A stretch of 10,857 bases of DNA from Limnohabitans sp. Its GTDB lineage: Bacteria > Pseudomonadota > Gammaproteobacteria > Burkholderiales > Burkholderiaceae_C. This document shows positions 1-6,248 of this stretch, in pieces (positions within the stretch are counted from its first letter, which is position 1; each line of letters opens with the position of its first letter). The position numbers and the translations under genes are program-made. Location of the stretch: positions 1 through 10,857 of the forward strand of contig JACDQO010000444.1 in assembly GCA_015657605.1 (NCBI GenBank), written 5' to 3'. Below the pieces are notes generated by a model that was given only the letters and a program-made list of their open reading frames with translations, was not told where the DNA came from and made no database searches.

Positions 1-595
1 CATCGCCGAGCGCGGCATGAAAGCCTTTCAGGCCGCCGTCTCCCAAGGGCAGCACGAATTTCCGGACGGCCTGTTCTTTGGTGGCCAGGCCCCCACCTGG
101 AGCAACCTGACTTTGCGCAAAGTGCTGCAGAAATACGCCCAGTCCTGCCAAAAAATGGCCTGGATCGACCTGCACACGGGCTTGGGTCCCAGCGGTGTGG
201 GCGAGCGCATTTTTGCCTGCGCCGACGACTCGGCGGCCTTTGGCCGGGCCAAAGCCTGGTGGGGTCAAGGCATCACCTCGATTTACGACGGCTCATCCAC
301 CTCGGCATTCCTCACCGGCCTGATGTGGATGGCGGCTTACCAAGAATGTCCTCAAGCCGAGTACACCGGCATTGCCATGGAATACGGCACGCAAACACAA
401 GACAAGGTCATCGGCGCCTTGCGGGGCGACCATTGGCTGCACCTGCACCCCGAAGCGCCTGAAACCCTGAAAAAGCAAATCAAACAAGACCTGATGGACG
501 CGTTCTACGTTGACACCGACGAATGGCGTTCCCAGATCGTGGCGCAGGCCATGGACGCCATGCACCAAGCCATCCATGGCTTGAGCGCGTCATGA
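1..595 (+). CDS. DUF2817 / M14-like zinc carboxypeptidase family protein, C-terminal part (5' end outside window)
   Basis: The reading frame is open from base 2, before the first ATG at 17, so this is the 3' portion of a longer gene; about 197 residues are visible. The motif WIDLHTGLGPSG (around base 160) carries a His expected to be a zinc ligand, and GIAMEYGTQT (around base 370) carries the Glu expected at the catalytic position of M14-type carboxypeptidases. Both motifs and their spacing fit the DUF2817 family, whose members are usually about 350-380 residues; this comparison is from memory. The physiological substrate is unknown for most members. The stop codon overlaps the ATG of the NDUFA9-like gene (ATGA at 592-595), suggesting translational coupling. 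Family call is fairly sure; function as a peptidase is inferred. Confidence 0.8.
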   Translation, partial: IAERGMKAFQAAVSQGQHEFPDGLFFGGQAPTWSNLTLRKVLQKYAQSCQKMAWIDLHTGLGPSGVGERIFACADDSAAFGRAKAWWGQGITSIYDGSSTSAFLTGLMWMAAYQECPQAEYTGIAMEYGTQTQDKVIGALRGDHWLHLHPEAPETLKKQIKQDLMDAFYVDTDEWRSQIVAQAMDAMHQAIHGLSAS

Positions 596-1551
596 GCGCG
601 CCACGCATTCTGGTGCTGGGCGGTACCGGCTTTGTCGGCCGCCAAGTGTGCGAACAACTGGCGCGACTGGGCTGGCAGATCACCGTGCCCACCCGCCGCG
701 CGGTGAACGCCAGCAAAGTTCAAAGTTTGCCTGGGCTCACGGTGATCGAGACCTCTGTGCACAGCGAAGCCGATCTGGCACGCCTGATGCCCGGTCACGA
801 TGCAGTGGTCAATTTGGTGGCGGTGCTGCACGGCAACGAAGACCGCTTTGAGAACGTGCATGTGAACTTGCCCGGCAAGATCGCCAGCGCCATGAAAAAA
901 GCGGGCGTGCAGCGCTTGGTGCACGTCAGTGCGCTGGGCGCCGACCCACAAGGCCCCTCGATGTACCAGCGCAGCAAGGCTTGCGGCGAAGCTGTTTTGC
1001 AATCTGCTGGCCTGCAACTGACGGTGCTGCGCCCGAGCGTGATTTTTGGGGCTGAAGACAAATTCCTCAACCTGTTTGCCGACCTGCAGGCGGTGGCCCC
1101 TTTCATGCCCCTGGCAGGCAGCGGCACACGCTTTGCCCCGGTGTGGGTGGGGGATGTGGCGCGCGCGGTGGTGACCTGCTTGCAACAACCCTCCACCATC
1201 GGTCAGACCTACGAGCTGTGCGGCCCGGACGTGCTGAGCTTGGGTGAGTTGGTGCAACGCGCTGGCCAGTGGGCCGGGGTGAACCACGGCCGGGGTCGCC
1301 CGGTGATTGGTTTGCCGATGTGGGTGGGCTGGCTGCAAGCGGCGGCCATGGAGTTGGCCCCGGGTGAGCCTTTGATGAGCCGTGACAACCTGGCCTCGAT
1401 GAAAGTAGACAACGTGGCCACGGGTCTGCTGCCAGGCCTTGCGGCCTTGGGCATCAAGGCCGCATCGGCTGCAGGCGTGGCACCGACCTATTTGGGGCAC
1501 CGCGGTCCACGCAGCAGGTTGAACCGTTGGCGATCGGGCGCGGGGCTCTGA
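592..1551 (+). CDS. NAD(P)-binding epimerase-like protein, complex I NDUFA9 subunit family
   Basis: A 319-residue Rossmann-fold protein of the atypical/extended short-chain dehydrogenase group. The N-terminal dinucleotide motif GGTGFVG is at residues 10-16, and a Tyr-x-x-x-Lys-like element (YQRSK) is at about 125-129. Overall organisation resembles bacterial proteins annotated as complex I NDUFA9 family, whose mitochondrial relative is an accessory complex I subunit that binds NADPH. The bacterial role is not established; quinone- or sugar-nucleotide-linked reduction is possible. The frame is open upstream to an ATG at 523, but the ATG at 592 is chosen because the Rossmann strand begins immediately after it (MSAPRILVLGG) and because it overlaps the previous stop as ATGA. 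Sixteen bases separate it from the glutathione transferase gene, so co-transcription is likely. Confidence 0.85.
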   Translation: MSAPRILVLGGTGFVGRQVCEQLARLGWQITVPTRRAVNASKVQSLPGLTVIETSVHSEADLARLMPGHDAVVNLVAVLHGNEDRFENVHVNLPGKIASAMKKAGVQRLVHVSALGADPQGPSMYQRSKACGEAVLQSAGLQLTVLRPSVIFGAEDKFLNLFADLQAVAPFMPLAGSGTRFAPVWVGDVARAVVTCLQQPSTIGQTYELCGPDVLSLGELVQRAGQWAGVNHGRGRPVIGLPMWVGWLQAAAMELAPGEPLMSRDNLASMKVDNVATGLLPGLAALGIKAASAAGVAPTYLGHRGPRSRLNRWRSGAGL

Positions 1552-1556
1552 TTCAC

Positions 1557-1561
1557 GGGAG
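1557..1561 (+). promoter_or_regulatory. Ribosome binding site of the glutathione S-transferase gene
   Basis: GGGAG lies six bases before the ATG at 1568. It is one of the few clear Shine-Dalgarno sequences in the window and fixes the start of this gene within the 16-base gap. Confidence 0.6.
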
Positions 1562-1567
1562 AAAACA

Positions 1568-2251
1568 ATGATCCAGCTCTACATTGCCAACAAAAACTAC
1601 TCGTCCTGGTCCATGCGCCCCTGGGTGATGCTGCGCCAGGCGGGCATTGACTTTGAAGAGGTCTTTGTGCGCTTTGATAGCTTTGCGCCCGACTCTCAGT
1701 TCAAGGCCGCGCTCAAAGACGTCAACCCGGTGGGTAAGGTGCCTGTGCTGGTGCACGATGGCCTGGCCATTTGGGACACCTTGGCGATTGCGGAATATGT
1801 GGCCGAGCAGTTCCCAGAAAAACAACTTTGGCCGAGAGAGCGCACTGCCCGAGCCCGTGCACGCAGCGTTTGCGCCGAAATGCACAGCGGCTTCATGGCA
1901 TTGCGCAGCGCCTGCCCAATGAACATCGAAGCGCACCTGCCCGAGATCGGCGCTTTGGCGCTGCGCGACAAACCCGCGCTTCGTGCCGACTTGGACCGTA
2001 TTTGCAGCCTGTGGAGCGGCTTGCTGGCCGAGCACGGTGGCCCCATGCTGTTTGGGCCATTCACAGTGGCCGACGCCTACTTTGCGCCGGTGGTCATGCG
2101 CATCAAGACCTACGCCTTGCCAGTGCCGGCCGATGTGGCCGCCTACATGGAGCGCGTGTGCGCCCTGCCCAGTGTGAAAGCCTGGATCGATGGCGCGCTG
2201 GCCGAGCAGGACTTCATCGACTTTGAAGAGCCTTTCCGGCTCCATCGCTGA
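1568..2251 (+). CDS. Glutathione S-transferase family protein
   Basis: A 227-residue cytosolic protein with an N-terminal thioredoxin-like domain (about residues 1-82) and an all-helical C-terminal domain. The N-terminal segment NYSSWSMRPW (10-19) supplies the Ser/Tyr-rich active-site region typical of the bacterial tau/zeta-like group. VGKVPVL (55-61) contains the conserved cis-proline (P59) that binds the glutathione backbone, and the following DTLAIAEYV matches the glutamyl-binding loop, with Thr where Ser is usual. The C-terminal domain has the N-capping element FTVADAYFAP. Length is normal for the family. The substrate cannot be told from sequence. It sits between the NDUFA9-like gene (16 bases) and cca (8 bases), in an apparent operon. 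Confidence 0.88.
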   Translation: MIQLYIANKNYSSWSMRPWVMLRQAGIDFEEVFVRFDSFAPDSQFKAALKDVNPVGKVPVLVHDGLAIWDTLAIAEYVAEQFPEKQLWPRERTARARARSVCAEMHSGFMALRSACPMNIEAHLPEIGALALRDKPALRADLDRICSLWSGLLAEHGGPMLFGPFTVADAYFAPVVMRIKTYALPVPADVAAYMERVCALPSVKAWIDGALAEQDFIDFEEPFRLHR

Positions 2252-2259
2252 AAGCCACC

Positions 2260-3510
2260 ATGGGTGTTTTTGTCGTCGGCGGTGCGGTGCGCGATGCCTT
2301 GATGGGCCAGAGCGTCAACGACCGCGACTGGGTGGTGGTGGGCAGCACGCCCGAGGCCATGAGCGCGCTAGGCTTCACGCCGGTAGGCAAGGACTTCCCG
2401 GTGTTTTTGCACCCGCAGACCCGCGAGGAATACGCCCTCGCCCGCACCGAGCGCAAGACGGCGCGTGGCTACAAAGGCTTTGCGGTACAGGCCGACCCCA
2501 GCGTCTCGCTGGAAGAAGACCTGGCCCGGCGCGACCTCACCGTGAACGCCATGGCCGTGCCCGAGGCGCTGGCCCATGCCGCGCCCGACGCCTGGGCAGG
2601 CCAGATCGTGGACCCTTATGGCGGGCAGTCTGACCTGCAATCCAAGGTGCTGCGCCATGTGACCGATGCCTTTGCCGAAGACCCGGTGCGCATCCTGCGT
2701 GTGGCACGCTTTGCGGCGCGCTTTGCCGACTTCAGCGTAGCCGACGAAACAATGGCGCTGATGCGCCTGATGGTGGTTAATGGCGAGGCCGACCATTTGG
2801 TGCCCGAGCGCGTTTGGCAGGAGTTGGCCAAAGGCCTGATGAGCGAGCAGCCCTCGCGCATGTTCGAGGTGCTGCGCGCATGCGGCGCACTGAAAGTGTT
2901 GCTGCCTGAGCTGTACCGCCTATGGGGCGTGCCCCAGCGCCCGGAATACCACCCTGAGATCGACACGGGCGTGCACATGATGCTGGTCATGGACATGGCT
3001 GCGCGCTTGAACATGCCGCTTGCTGTGCGTGTGGCCTGCCTGATGCACGACCTGGGCAAAGGCACCACGCCCGCCGACGTGCTGCCGCGCCACATCGGCC
3101 ACGAAGGCCGCAGCGTCAAACTCTTGCAAAAAGTGTGCGAGCGCCTGCGCGTGCCGACCGAGGGCAAAGAGCTGGCCGAAGTGGTGGCGCGCGAACACGG
3201 CAATATCCACCGCAGCGCCGAGCTCAACGCCGAAGCGGTGGTGCGATTGCTGGAACGCTGCGATGCAATACGCCAACCTGAACGTTTTGCGCAGGTGCTG
3301 CAAGCCTGCGAATGCGATGCGCGGGGACGGCTGGGGTTTGCAGAGGCTGCATATCCGCAAGCGGTAAGGCTACTGCAGGCGCAGAAGGCAGCGCTGTCTG
3401 TGGAGACCGCCCCCATTGCCCAAGCGGCGGCGGCTCAGGGCCTCAAAGGTCCTCAAATTGGCGAGCAAATCTCCAAAGCCCGCGTCAAAGCGGTTGCAGT
3501 TGCTCTGTAG
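2260..3510 (+). CDS. cca: Multifunctional CCA tRNA nucleotidyltransferase
   Basis: Adds or repairs the 3'-terminal CCA of tRNA using CTP and ATP without a nucleic acid template. At 416 residues it matches the class II enzyme of E. coli (about 412). The N-terminal nucleotidyltransferase domain begins at once with VGGAVRD (6-12), and NDRDWVVVG (20-28) gives the metal-binding Asp21 and Asp23. RRDLTVNAM and the EDPVRILRVARFAARF segment are the family's nucleotide-recognition region. The C-terminal half has an HD phosphohydrolase domain with MHDLGKG (His263-Asp264), the mark of the gammaproteobacterial/betaproteobacterial multifunctional type with added phosphatase and phosphodiesterase activity. 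The start is chosen because VGGAVRD must lie near the N-terminus. The gene ends only 14 bases from the convergent trxC stop, leaving no room for separate terminators. Confidence 0.97.
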   Translation: MGVFVVGGAVRDALMGQSVNDRDWVVVGSTPEAMSALGFTPVGKDFPVFLHPQTREEYALARTERKTARGYKGFAVQADPSVSLEEDLARRDLTVNAMAVPEALAHAAPDAWAGQIVDPYGGQSDLQSKVLRHVTDAFAEDPVRILRVARFAARFADFSVADETMALMRLMVVNGEADHLVPERVWQELAKGLMSEQPSRMFEVLRACGALKVLLPELYRLWGVPQRPEYHPEIDTGVHMMLVMDMAARLNMPLAVRVACLMHDLGKGTTPADVLPRHIGHEGRSVKLLQKVCERLRVPTEGKELAEVVAREHGNIHRSAELNAEAVVRLLERCDAIRQPERFAQVLQACECDARGRLGFAEAAYPQAVRLLQAQKAALSVETAPIAQAAAAQGLKGPQIGEQISKARVKAVAVAL

Positions 3511-3524
3511 GAGCCCTGAACCTC

Positions 3525-3971
3525 TCACACGTGCGAACGCGCCCAGTCGGCAATGTCTTGCGCCGTGCGAAAAGCACCGGCCTGACGGGCGACTTCTTTG
3601 CCGCCGACAAACAAAGCGAGTGTGGGGATGCTGCGGATATTGAAGCGAGCAGCGATGGCTTGCGCTTCTTCGGTGTTGAGTTTGGCCACCCGCACTTGGG
3701 GCTCCAAAAGACCAGCGGCTTGCTCATAAGCCGGGGCCATCATCCGGCAAGGGCCACACCAAGGGGCCCAAAAATCCACCAACACAGGGATTTGGTTGCG
3801 GCCGATGTGCTTGTCAAAGCTGGCCGCATCCAGTGCCAGCGGGTGTCCCGCAAACAAGGCTTGGTGGCATTGCCCGCAATCGGGGGCGTTAGGCAGGTCT
3901 GCCACACGCACCCGGTTGGTGGTGTGGCAATGCGGACAAACAATGTGCAAGGCGTCGGCTGAAACGGTCAT
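3525..3971 (-). CDS. trxC: Thioredoxin 2 (zinc-binding thioredoxin TrxC)
   Basis: A 148-residue cytosolic protein-disulfide reductase. The N-terminal zinc-binding module has two Cys pairs, CPHC (12-15) and CGQC (32-35), which is diagnostic of TrxC rather than TrxA. The thioredoxin domain follows with the redox centre WCGPC (71-75) and the cis-proline in RSIPTL (P116). An in-frame ATG eight codons upstream (3995) is rejected because a strong AGGGGA Shine-Dalgarno (3976-3981) lies four bases before the ATG at 3971, inside what would otherwise be coding. Known TrxC proteins reduce disulfides under oxidative stress, with OxyR control in E. coli; no OxyR site was identified here. It lies 94 bases downstream of infA on the same strand, with a perfect inverted repeat in the gap. 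Confidence 0.95.
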   Translation of the reverse strand: MTVSADALHIVCPHCHTTNRVRVADLPNAPDCGQCHQALFAGHPLALDAASFDKHIGRNQIPVLVDFWAPWCGPCRMMAPAYEQAAGLLEPQVRVAKLNTEEAQAIAARFNIRSIPTLALFVGGKEVARQAGAFRTAQDIADWARSHV

Positions 3972-3975
3972 GAGT

Positions 3976-3981
3976 TCCCCT
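3976..3981 (-). promoter_or_regulatory. Ribosome binding site of trxC
   Basis: On the minus strand AGGGGA precedes the ATG at 3971 by four bases. This site decides the start between 3971 and the upstream in-frame ATG at 3995. Confidence 0.65.
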
Positions 3982-4029
3982 GTGTTGAAAACCACTTGGG
4001 GACCATGCTGCGCGATTCAAGAGCCTGAC

Positions 4030-4049
4030 GCGTTGACTCAGGTCAACGC
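4030..4049. repeat. Perfect 8-base inverted repeat between infA and trxC
   Basis: The arms GCGTTGAC and GTCAACGC flank a TCAG loop, so transcripts of either strand could form an 8-bp hairpin. It lies 58 bases before the trxC ATG and 16 bases after the infA stop on the minus strand. No T-run follows on the minus strand, so it is not a standard intrinsic terminator. It could be a protein operator, a processing or attenuation hairpin separating infA from trxC, or chance. On the minus strand the distal arm provides a TTGACC that could serve as a -35 element, but I see no good -10 at the right distance. Confidence 0.55.
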
Positions 4050-4065
4050 AAAGAATCGGACAGGA

Positions 4066-4326
4066 TCAACGAGTGGGCGGACGGCGGGGTGCGATGGGGG
4101 CACGGCCAGCCAGGTGACGGAAGCTGATGCGACCTTTGCTCAGGTCATAAGGCGACAACTCCAGCGTCACGCGGTCACCCGCCAGAATGCGGATGTGGTT
4201 CTTGCGCATCTTGCCAGCGGAATAAGCAATCAGTTGGTGGCCGTTGTCCAGCGTCACGCGAAAACGCGTATCAGGCAACACCTCGTTGACCACGCCCATC
4301 AGTTCAATCAGTTCTTCTTTAGCCAT
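4066..4326 (-). CDS. infA: Translation initiation factor IF-1 (second, long-tailed copy)
   Basis: An 86-residue S1-type OB-fold protein that binds the A site of the 30S subunit with IF-2 and IF-3 during initiation. Residues 1-70 align along their whole length with IF-1: [38 protein letters not shown] and PYDLSKGRI are all hallmark stretches. E. coli IF-1 is 72 residues; the extra 14 or so here ([16 protein letters not shown], 71-86) are basic and proline-rich. Burkholderiales usually carry one standard infA in the ribosomal protein cluster and a second, longer one elsewhere; this position, far from ribosomal protein genes, and the tail fit the second copy. It starts 14 bases after the stop of the 71-residue upstream gene, with a weak GAAAGA ribosome site, so the two are probably co-transcribed. 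Confidence 0.95.
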   Translation of the reverse strand: MAKEELIELMGVVNEVLPDTRFRVTLDNGHQLIAYSAGKMRKNHIRILAGDRVTLELSPYDLSKGRISFRHLAGRAPIAPRRPPTR

Positions 4327-4340
4327 TTAAAACGTCTTTC

Positions 4341-4556
4341 TCAAAGCAGGATCGGTTTTGTCGTCTGGCGCTCCACCCACAACACGCCTTCATCAAGGGC
4401 GTATTGGCTGGCGGCGGCAGGCGTTGCAAATTCAGGCACAAAACGCATCACGCGGTCGGTGCTGGCGCTGCCGCGGCCACTGGCCACAGACACTTGCGCG
4501 CCAAATGCGCCATTGGGCAAAGCCCTGGAGCACGGTTGAATTCGGAATTTTCCCAT
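4341..4556 (-). CDS. Small conserved-looking protein of unknown function upstream of infA
   Basis: A 71-residue soluble protein (MGKFRIQPCSRALPNG...), not assigned to a named family by me. It has no signal peptide, membrane segment or Cys-based metal site; a single Cys is at residue 9. The composition is protein-like: alternating hydrophobic residues in FGAQVSVASG and VMRFVPEF suggest a small beta-sheet domain, followed by a helix-like AAASQYALDEGVLWVE. Starts at 4592 and 4625 are also in frame, but the sequence before MGKFRIQP loses protein character, so 4556 is preferred although no good ribosome site precedes it. The 14-base spacing to infA suggests a shared transcript. Existence as a gene is likely; function unknown. 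Confidence 0.6.
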   Translation of the reverse strand: MGKFRIQPCSRALPNGAFGAQVSVASGRGSASTDRVMRFVPEFATPAAASQYALDEGVLWVERQTTKPILL

Positions 4557-4594
4557 GGAGATGGGTTGGTGTGAACAATAAGAGGTAATCATGT

Positions 4595-4625
4595 ATTTTA
4601 ACGAAGGGGGTCGAACCGCACACAA
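4595..4625 (-). promoter_or_regulatory. Tentative promoter for the small-gene/infA/trxC unit
   Basis: On the minus strand TAAAAT (4595-4600) resembles a -10 element and TTGTGT (4620-4625) a -35, but the spacing of 19 bases is longer than ideal. The position, about 40 bases upstream of the ATG at 4556, is suitable. This is a pattern match only. Confidence 0.25.
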
Positions 4626-4693
4626 GGCCCTCTAGGGGGCTGTTTGGCGGAACGGTTCTTGGCATGTCCTGCTGCCAAAAAGCTCCCTCGAAT

Positions 4694-4712
4694 GCCAGCT
4701 GCAAAGCTTGGC
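4694..4712. repeat. Inverted repeat with a GCAA tetraloop
   Basis: Read on the plus strand, GCCAGCT and AGCTTGGC pair over seven base pairs with one bulged T and leave a GCAA (GNRA-type) loop. GNRA loops are common in structured RNA, but the stem is short and could be chance. It is most meaningful together with the other inverted repeats in the same gap. Confidence 0.35.
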
Positions 4713-4816
4713 GAACAACCGCACCGTGCAGAGGTGCATGAAAAGGGAAGCAAAAAATCGTCTGGGCCCAGCTTTGAAAGCATGGCGGGCGATGTGCACA
4801 GTGGAGGACAAGACTG

Positions 4817-4836
4817 GCATCCCTCTGCCGGGATGC
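4817..4836. repeat. Inverted repeat, 7-bp stem with 6-base loop
   Basis: GCATCCC and GGGATGC are perfectly complementary around TCTGCC. No T-run follows on either strand, so it is not a clear intrinsic terminator. It sits in the gene-free gap upstream of the infA unit. Confidence 0.45.
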
Positions 4837-4890
4837 GCTATCGGCTCGCAAGGAGCTAGATGGGCATAAGTCGCCAATGGCGTGACGCAC

Positions 4891-4910
4891 TGTAACACGT
4901 TCGTGTTGCA
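4891..4910. repeat. Near-perfect 20-base palindrome (TGTAACACG / CGTGTTGCA)
   Basis: Nine of ten positions in each half pair, one as a G-U wobble in RNA, around a central TT. It lies 19 bases past the DUF2905 stop on the minus strand. Without a following T-run it is a poor intrinsic terminator; a 3'-end stabilising hairpin or an operator for a dimeric regulator (TGTAACA-N6-TGTTGCA) are alternatives. Which is correct cannot be told from sequence. Confidence 0.5.
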
Positions 4911-4929
4911 AGCCCTTGGAAGCGCCGAG

Positions 4930-5124
4930 TCAGACCCACCGTGCAATGGCGGCCGCCAACAGGCTGAGCAACAAGGTGCTGGTCAATGGGATGAACCATT
5001 CGCGCCCGAACAGCCGAAACCGAAAGTCGCCAGGCAAGCGGCCAAAGCCAAATTTTTGCAACCATTTCTGCAAGCCACTGAAAATGATCAGGGCCAAAAA
5101 CACCACGATGAGCCAGCGCAACAT
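4930..5124 (-). CDS. DUF2905 family small inner-membrane protein
   Basis: A 64-residue protein with two predicted membrane helices (about residues 3-19 and 45-62) joined by a conserved charged loop. GFGRLPGDFRFRLFGREWFIP (26-46) is the signature of the DUF2905 family, and the length is normal for it. The function of the family is unknown. It starts 18 bases after the stop of the methyltransferase-like gene on the same strand, so it is probably the last gene of that transcript. Confidence 0.9.
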   Translation of the reverse strand: MLRWLIVVFLALIIFSGLQKWLQKFGFGRLPGDFRFRLFGREWFIPLTSTLLLSLLAAAIARWV

Positions 5125-5142
5125 AGCTTGCCTGAGTGCCGG

Positions 5143-6247
5143 TTACAGGCGGTGCGAGCGGTCGCCCTGGGCAAAGCCCTGAGCGGCCCAATCGGACGAG
5201 GTGGAGAACCCGACCACTTTGAACAGCTCGCCCATTTCGTGCTCGTTGATGAGGCGCTGGGCTTGGCTGCGCTCGGCCAAGATGGCCTCAGCCATGCGCT
5301 CAGCCAGCCCCAAGTTCAGCAAAAACCAAGCTTGGCTGGCATAGCCCAGCACATTCAGCCCCGCGTTTTGCCCGGCCAAGGCGACCCCAGTGAAGTTGAC
5401 ATGGGCTGTGATGTCTTTTTGGCCCACCGCCACCAGCGGGTTGTCGTCCGCCTGGTGCAACTGGTGGCACATCACGGTGCCCATGTGGCGCTGGGGGTGA
5501 AAGTATTCGCCCTCAGGGAAACCGTAATCCAGAAAAAACGCCGTCCCACCCCGCCCAGCCAGCAAGCGCTCGGCCAAGCTGGCGATGAAGGCTTCGGCTT
5601 GGGGGTGGATTTCGGTCAAATAGTCGTGTTCGCCTTCGATGTCCACAGGCGGACGCAGATCGGTCAAGCGGTCTTGCCAGGCGAAGTCATTCCCCGAACT
5701 GACAACCCCGCGCTCATGCCAGACACCCTGCGTGCGTTGCAGCAGTTGGACGGGCATGGCGTCGAGCACCTCATTGCCCACCACCACGCCCTCGATGGCA
5801 TCGGGCCAGGCGTCGAGCCAGCGCACTTTGTCGGCATGCTTCAGCAAGCTGTCGGCCTGCCGGGCGCGCAAAGTGCCTGACAAATCGATGATGGTGTAAC
5901 GGCGCACCGCATCGCCCAGACTGTCCAGCAGTTGCAGGGCCAAGGCCCCGGTGCCCGCGCCAAACTCCCAGACCTCGTCGGTGCCCGTGGCCTGCAGCGC
6001 CTGGCGCACTTGCACCGCCAAAGTTTGGCCAAACAGGGGGGGACATGCCCGGCGCAGTCACAAAATCGCTGCCCGAAGCGGGCATGGCGCCGAACTTTTG
6101 CAGGGCATTGGTGTAGTAACCCAAGCCCGGCTCGTACAAGGCCATGGCCATGAAACGGTCAAAACCGATCCAGCCACCGGCTTGGGCAATGGCCTGGTGG
6201 ATACGCAGGGTCAGTTCGGAAGGGGGATGGGGATTCGGCGTGCTCAC
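5143..6247 (-). pseudogene. MidA-type class I SAM-dependent methyltransferase (NDUFAF7/DUF185 family), disrupted by a +1 frameshift
   Basis: Two overlapping frames together make one protein of the MidA/NDUFAF7 family; the human member methylates an arginine of complex I subunit NDUFS2. The upstream frame, from a probable GTG at 6247, gives WIGFDRFMAMALYEPGLGYY and SGSDFVTAP (residues 25-66). The downstream frame continues with PLFGQTLAVQVRQALQ, the SAM-binding VWEFGAGTGALALQLL, GNEVLDAMPV and FFLDYG, and ends normally at 5143. The switch is at a run of seven C on the minus strand (6036-6042); six would restore one frame and about 367 residues, a usual length. As read, translation ends at 5771 after about 158 residues. 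The conserved PEMSP motif reads PGMSP here. Everything downstream looks intact, so a recent mutation, sequencing error or slippage are all possible. Confidence 0.8.
6036..6042 (-). other. C7 homopolymer causing the midA frameshift
   Basis: Seven C on the minus strand (seven G on the plus) lie at codons 69-71 of the methyltransferase. Removing one C joins ATG-TCC-CCC to CTG-TTT-GGC and restores the family sequence MSPLFGQ. Confidence 0.8.
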
Positions 6248-6248
6248 G

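Larger units (their letters stand above)
4557..4929. other. 373-base gap without a credible gene; several inverted repeats
   Basis: Open frames of 60-160 codons cross this stretch on both strands, but their translations are Cys-, His- and Arg-rich, lack domain-like patterns and overlap neighbouring genes in the wrong frame, so none is called. What can be seen are self-complementary segments at 4694-4712 (a TGCAAA-capped stem with one bulge), 4721-4737 (GCACC/GGTGC), 4762-4771 (perfect palindrome CTGGGCCCAG), 4817-4836 (7-bp stem) and 4891-4910 (near-perfect 20-base palindrome). The stretch must hold the promoter of the minus-strand infA unit and the 3' end of the DUF2905 transcript. A structured small RNA is possible; I do not recognise 6S, tmRNA, SRP or RNase P RNA hallmarks. 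Confidence 0.5.

Noticed and set aside
505..1500. Long minus-strand open frame opposite the NDUFA9-like gene
   Set aside because: Its translation is His-, Gln- and Arg-rich with no domain pattern, the usual shadow of a high-GC gene on the other strand.
1553..2245. 230-codon minus-strand open frame opposite the glutathione transferase
   Set aside because: Shadow frame with biased composition and no motif; the plus-strand gene is convincing over its full length.
4601..4625. GGTTCGACCCCC on the minus strand, resembling a tRNA T-loop
   Set aside because: No matching 5-bp T stem, anticodon arm or acceptor stem could be found around it.
4891..4910. Intrinsic terminator for the DUF2905 transcript
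   Set aside because: The hairpin is strong enough but no run of T follows on the minus strand.
4432..4911. Minus-strand frame of 159 codons across the gene-free gap
   Set aside because: Cys/His/Pro-rich translation without domain character, and it overlaps the more convincing 71-residue gene in another frame.
4882..5880. 332-codon plus-strand open frame opposite the DUF2905 and methyltransferase genes
   Set aside because: The minus strand clearly encodes known families through the same bases; the plus translation is Gln- and His-rich and shows no recognisable motif.
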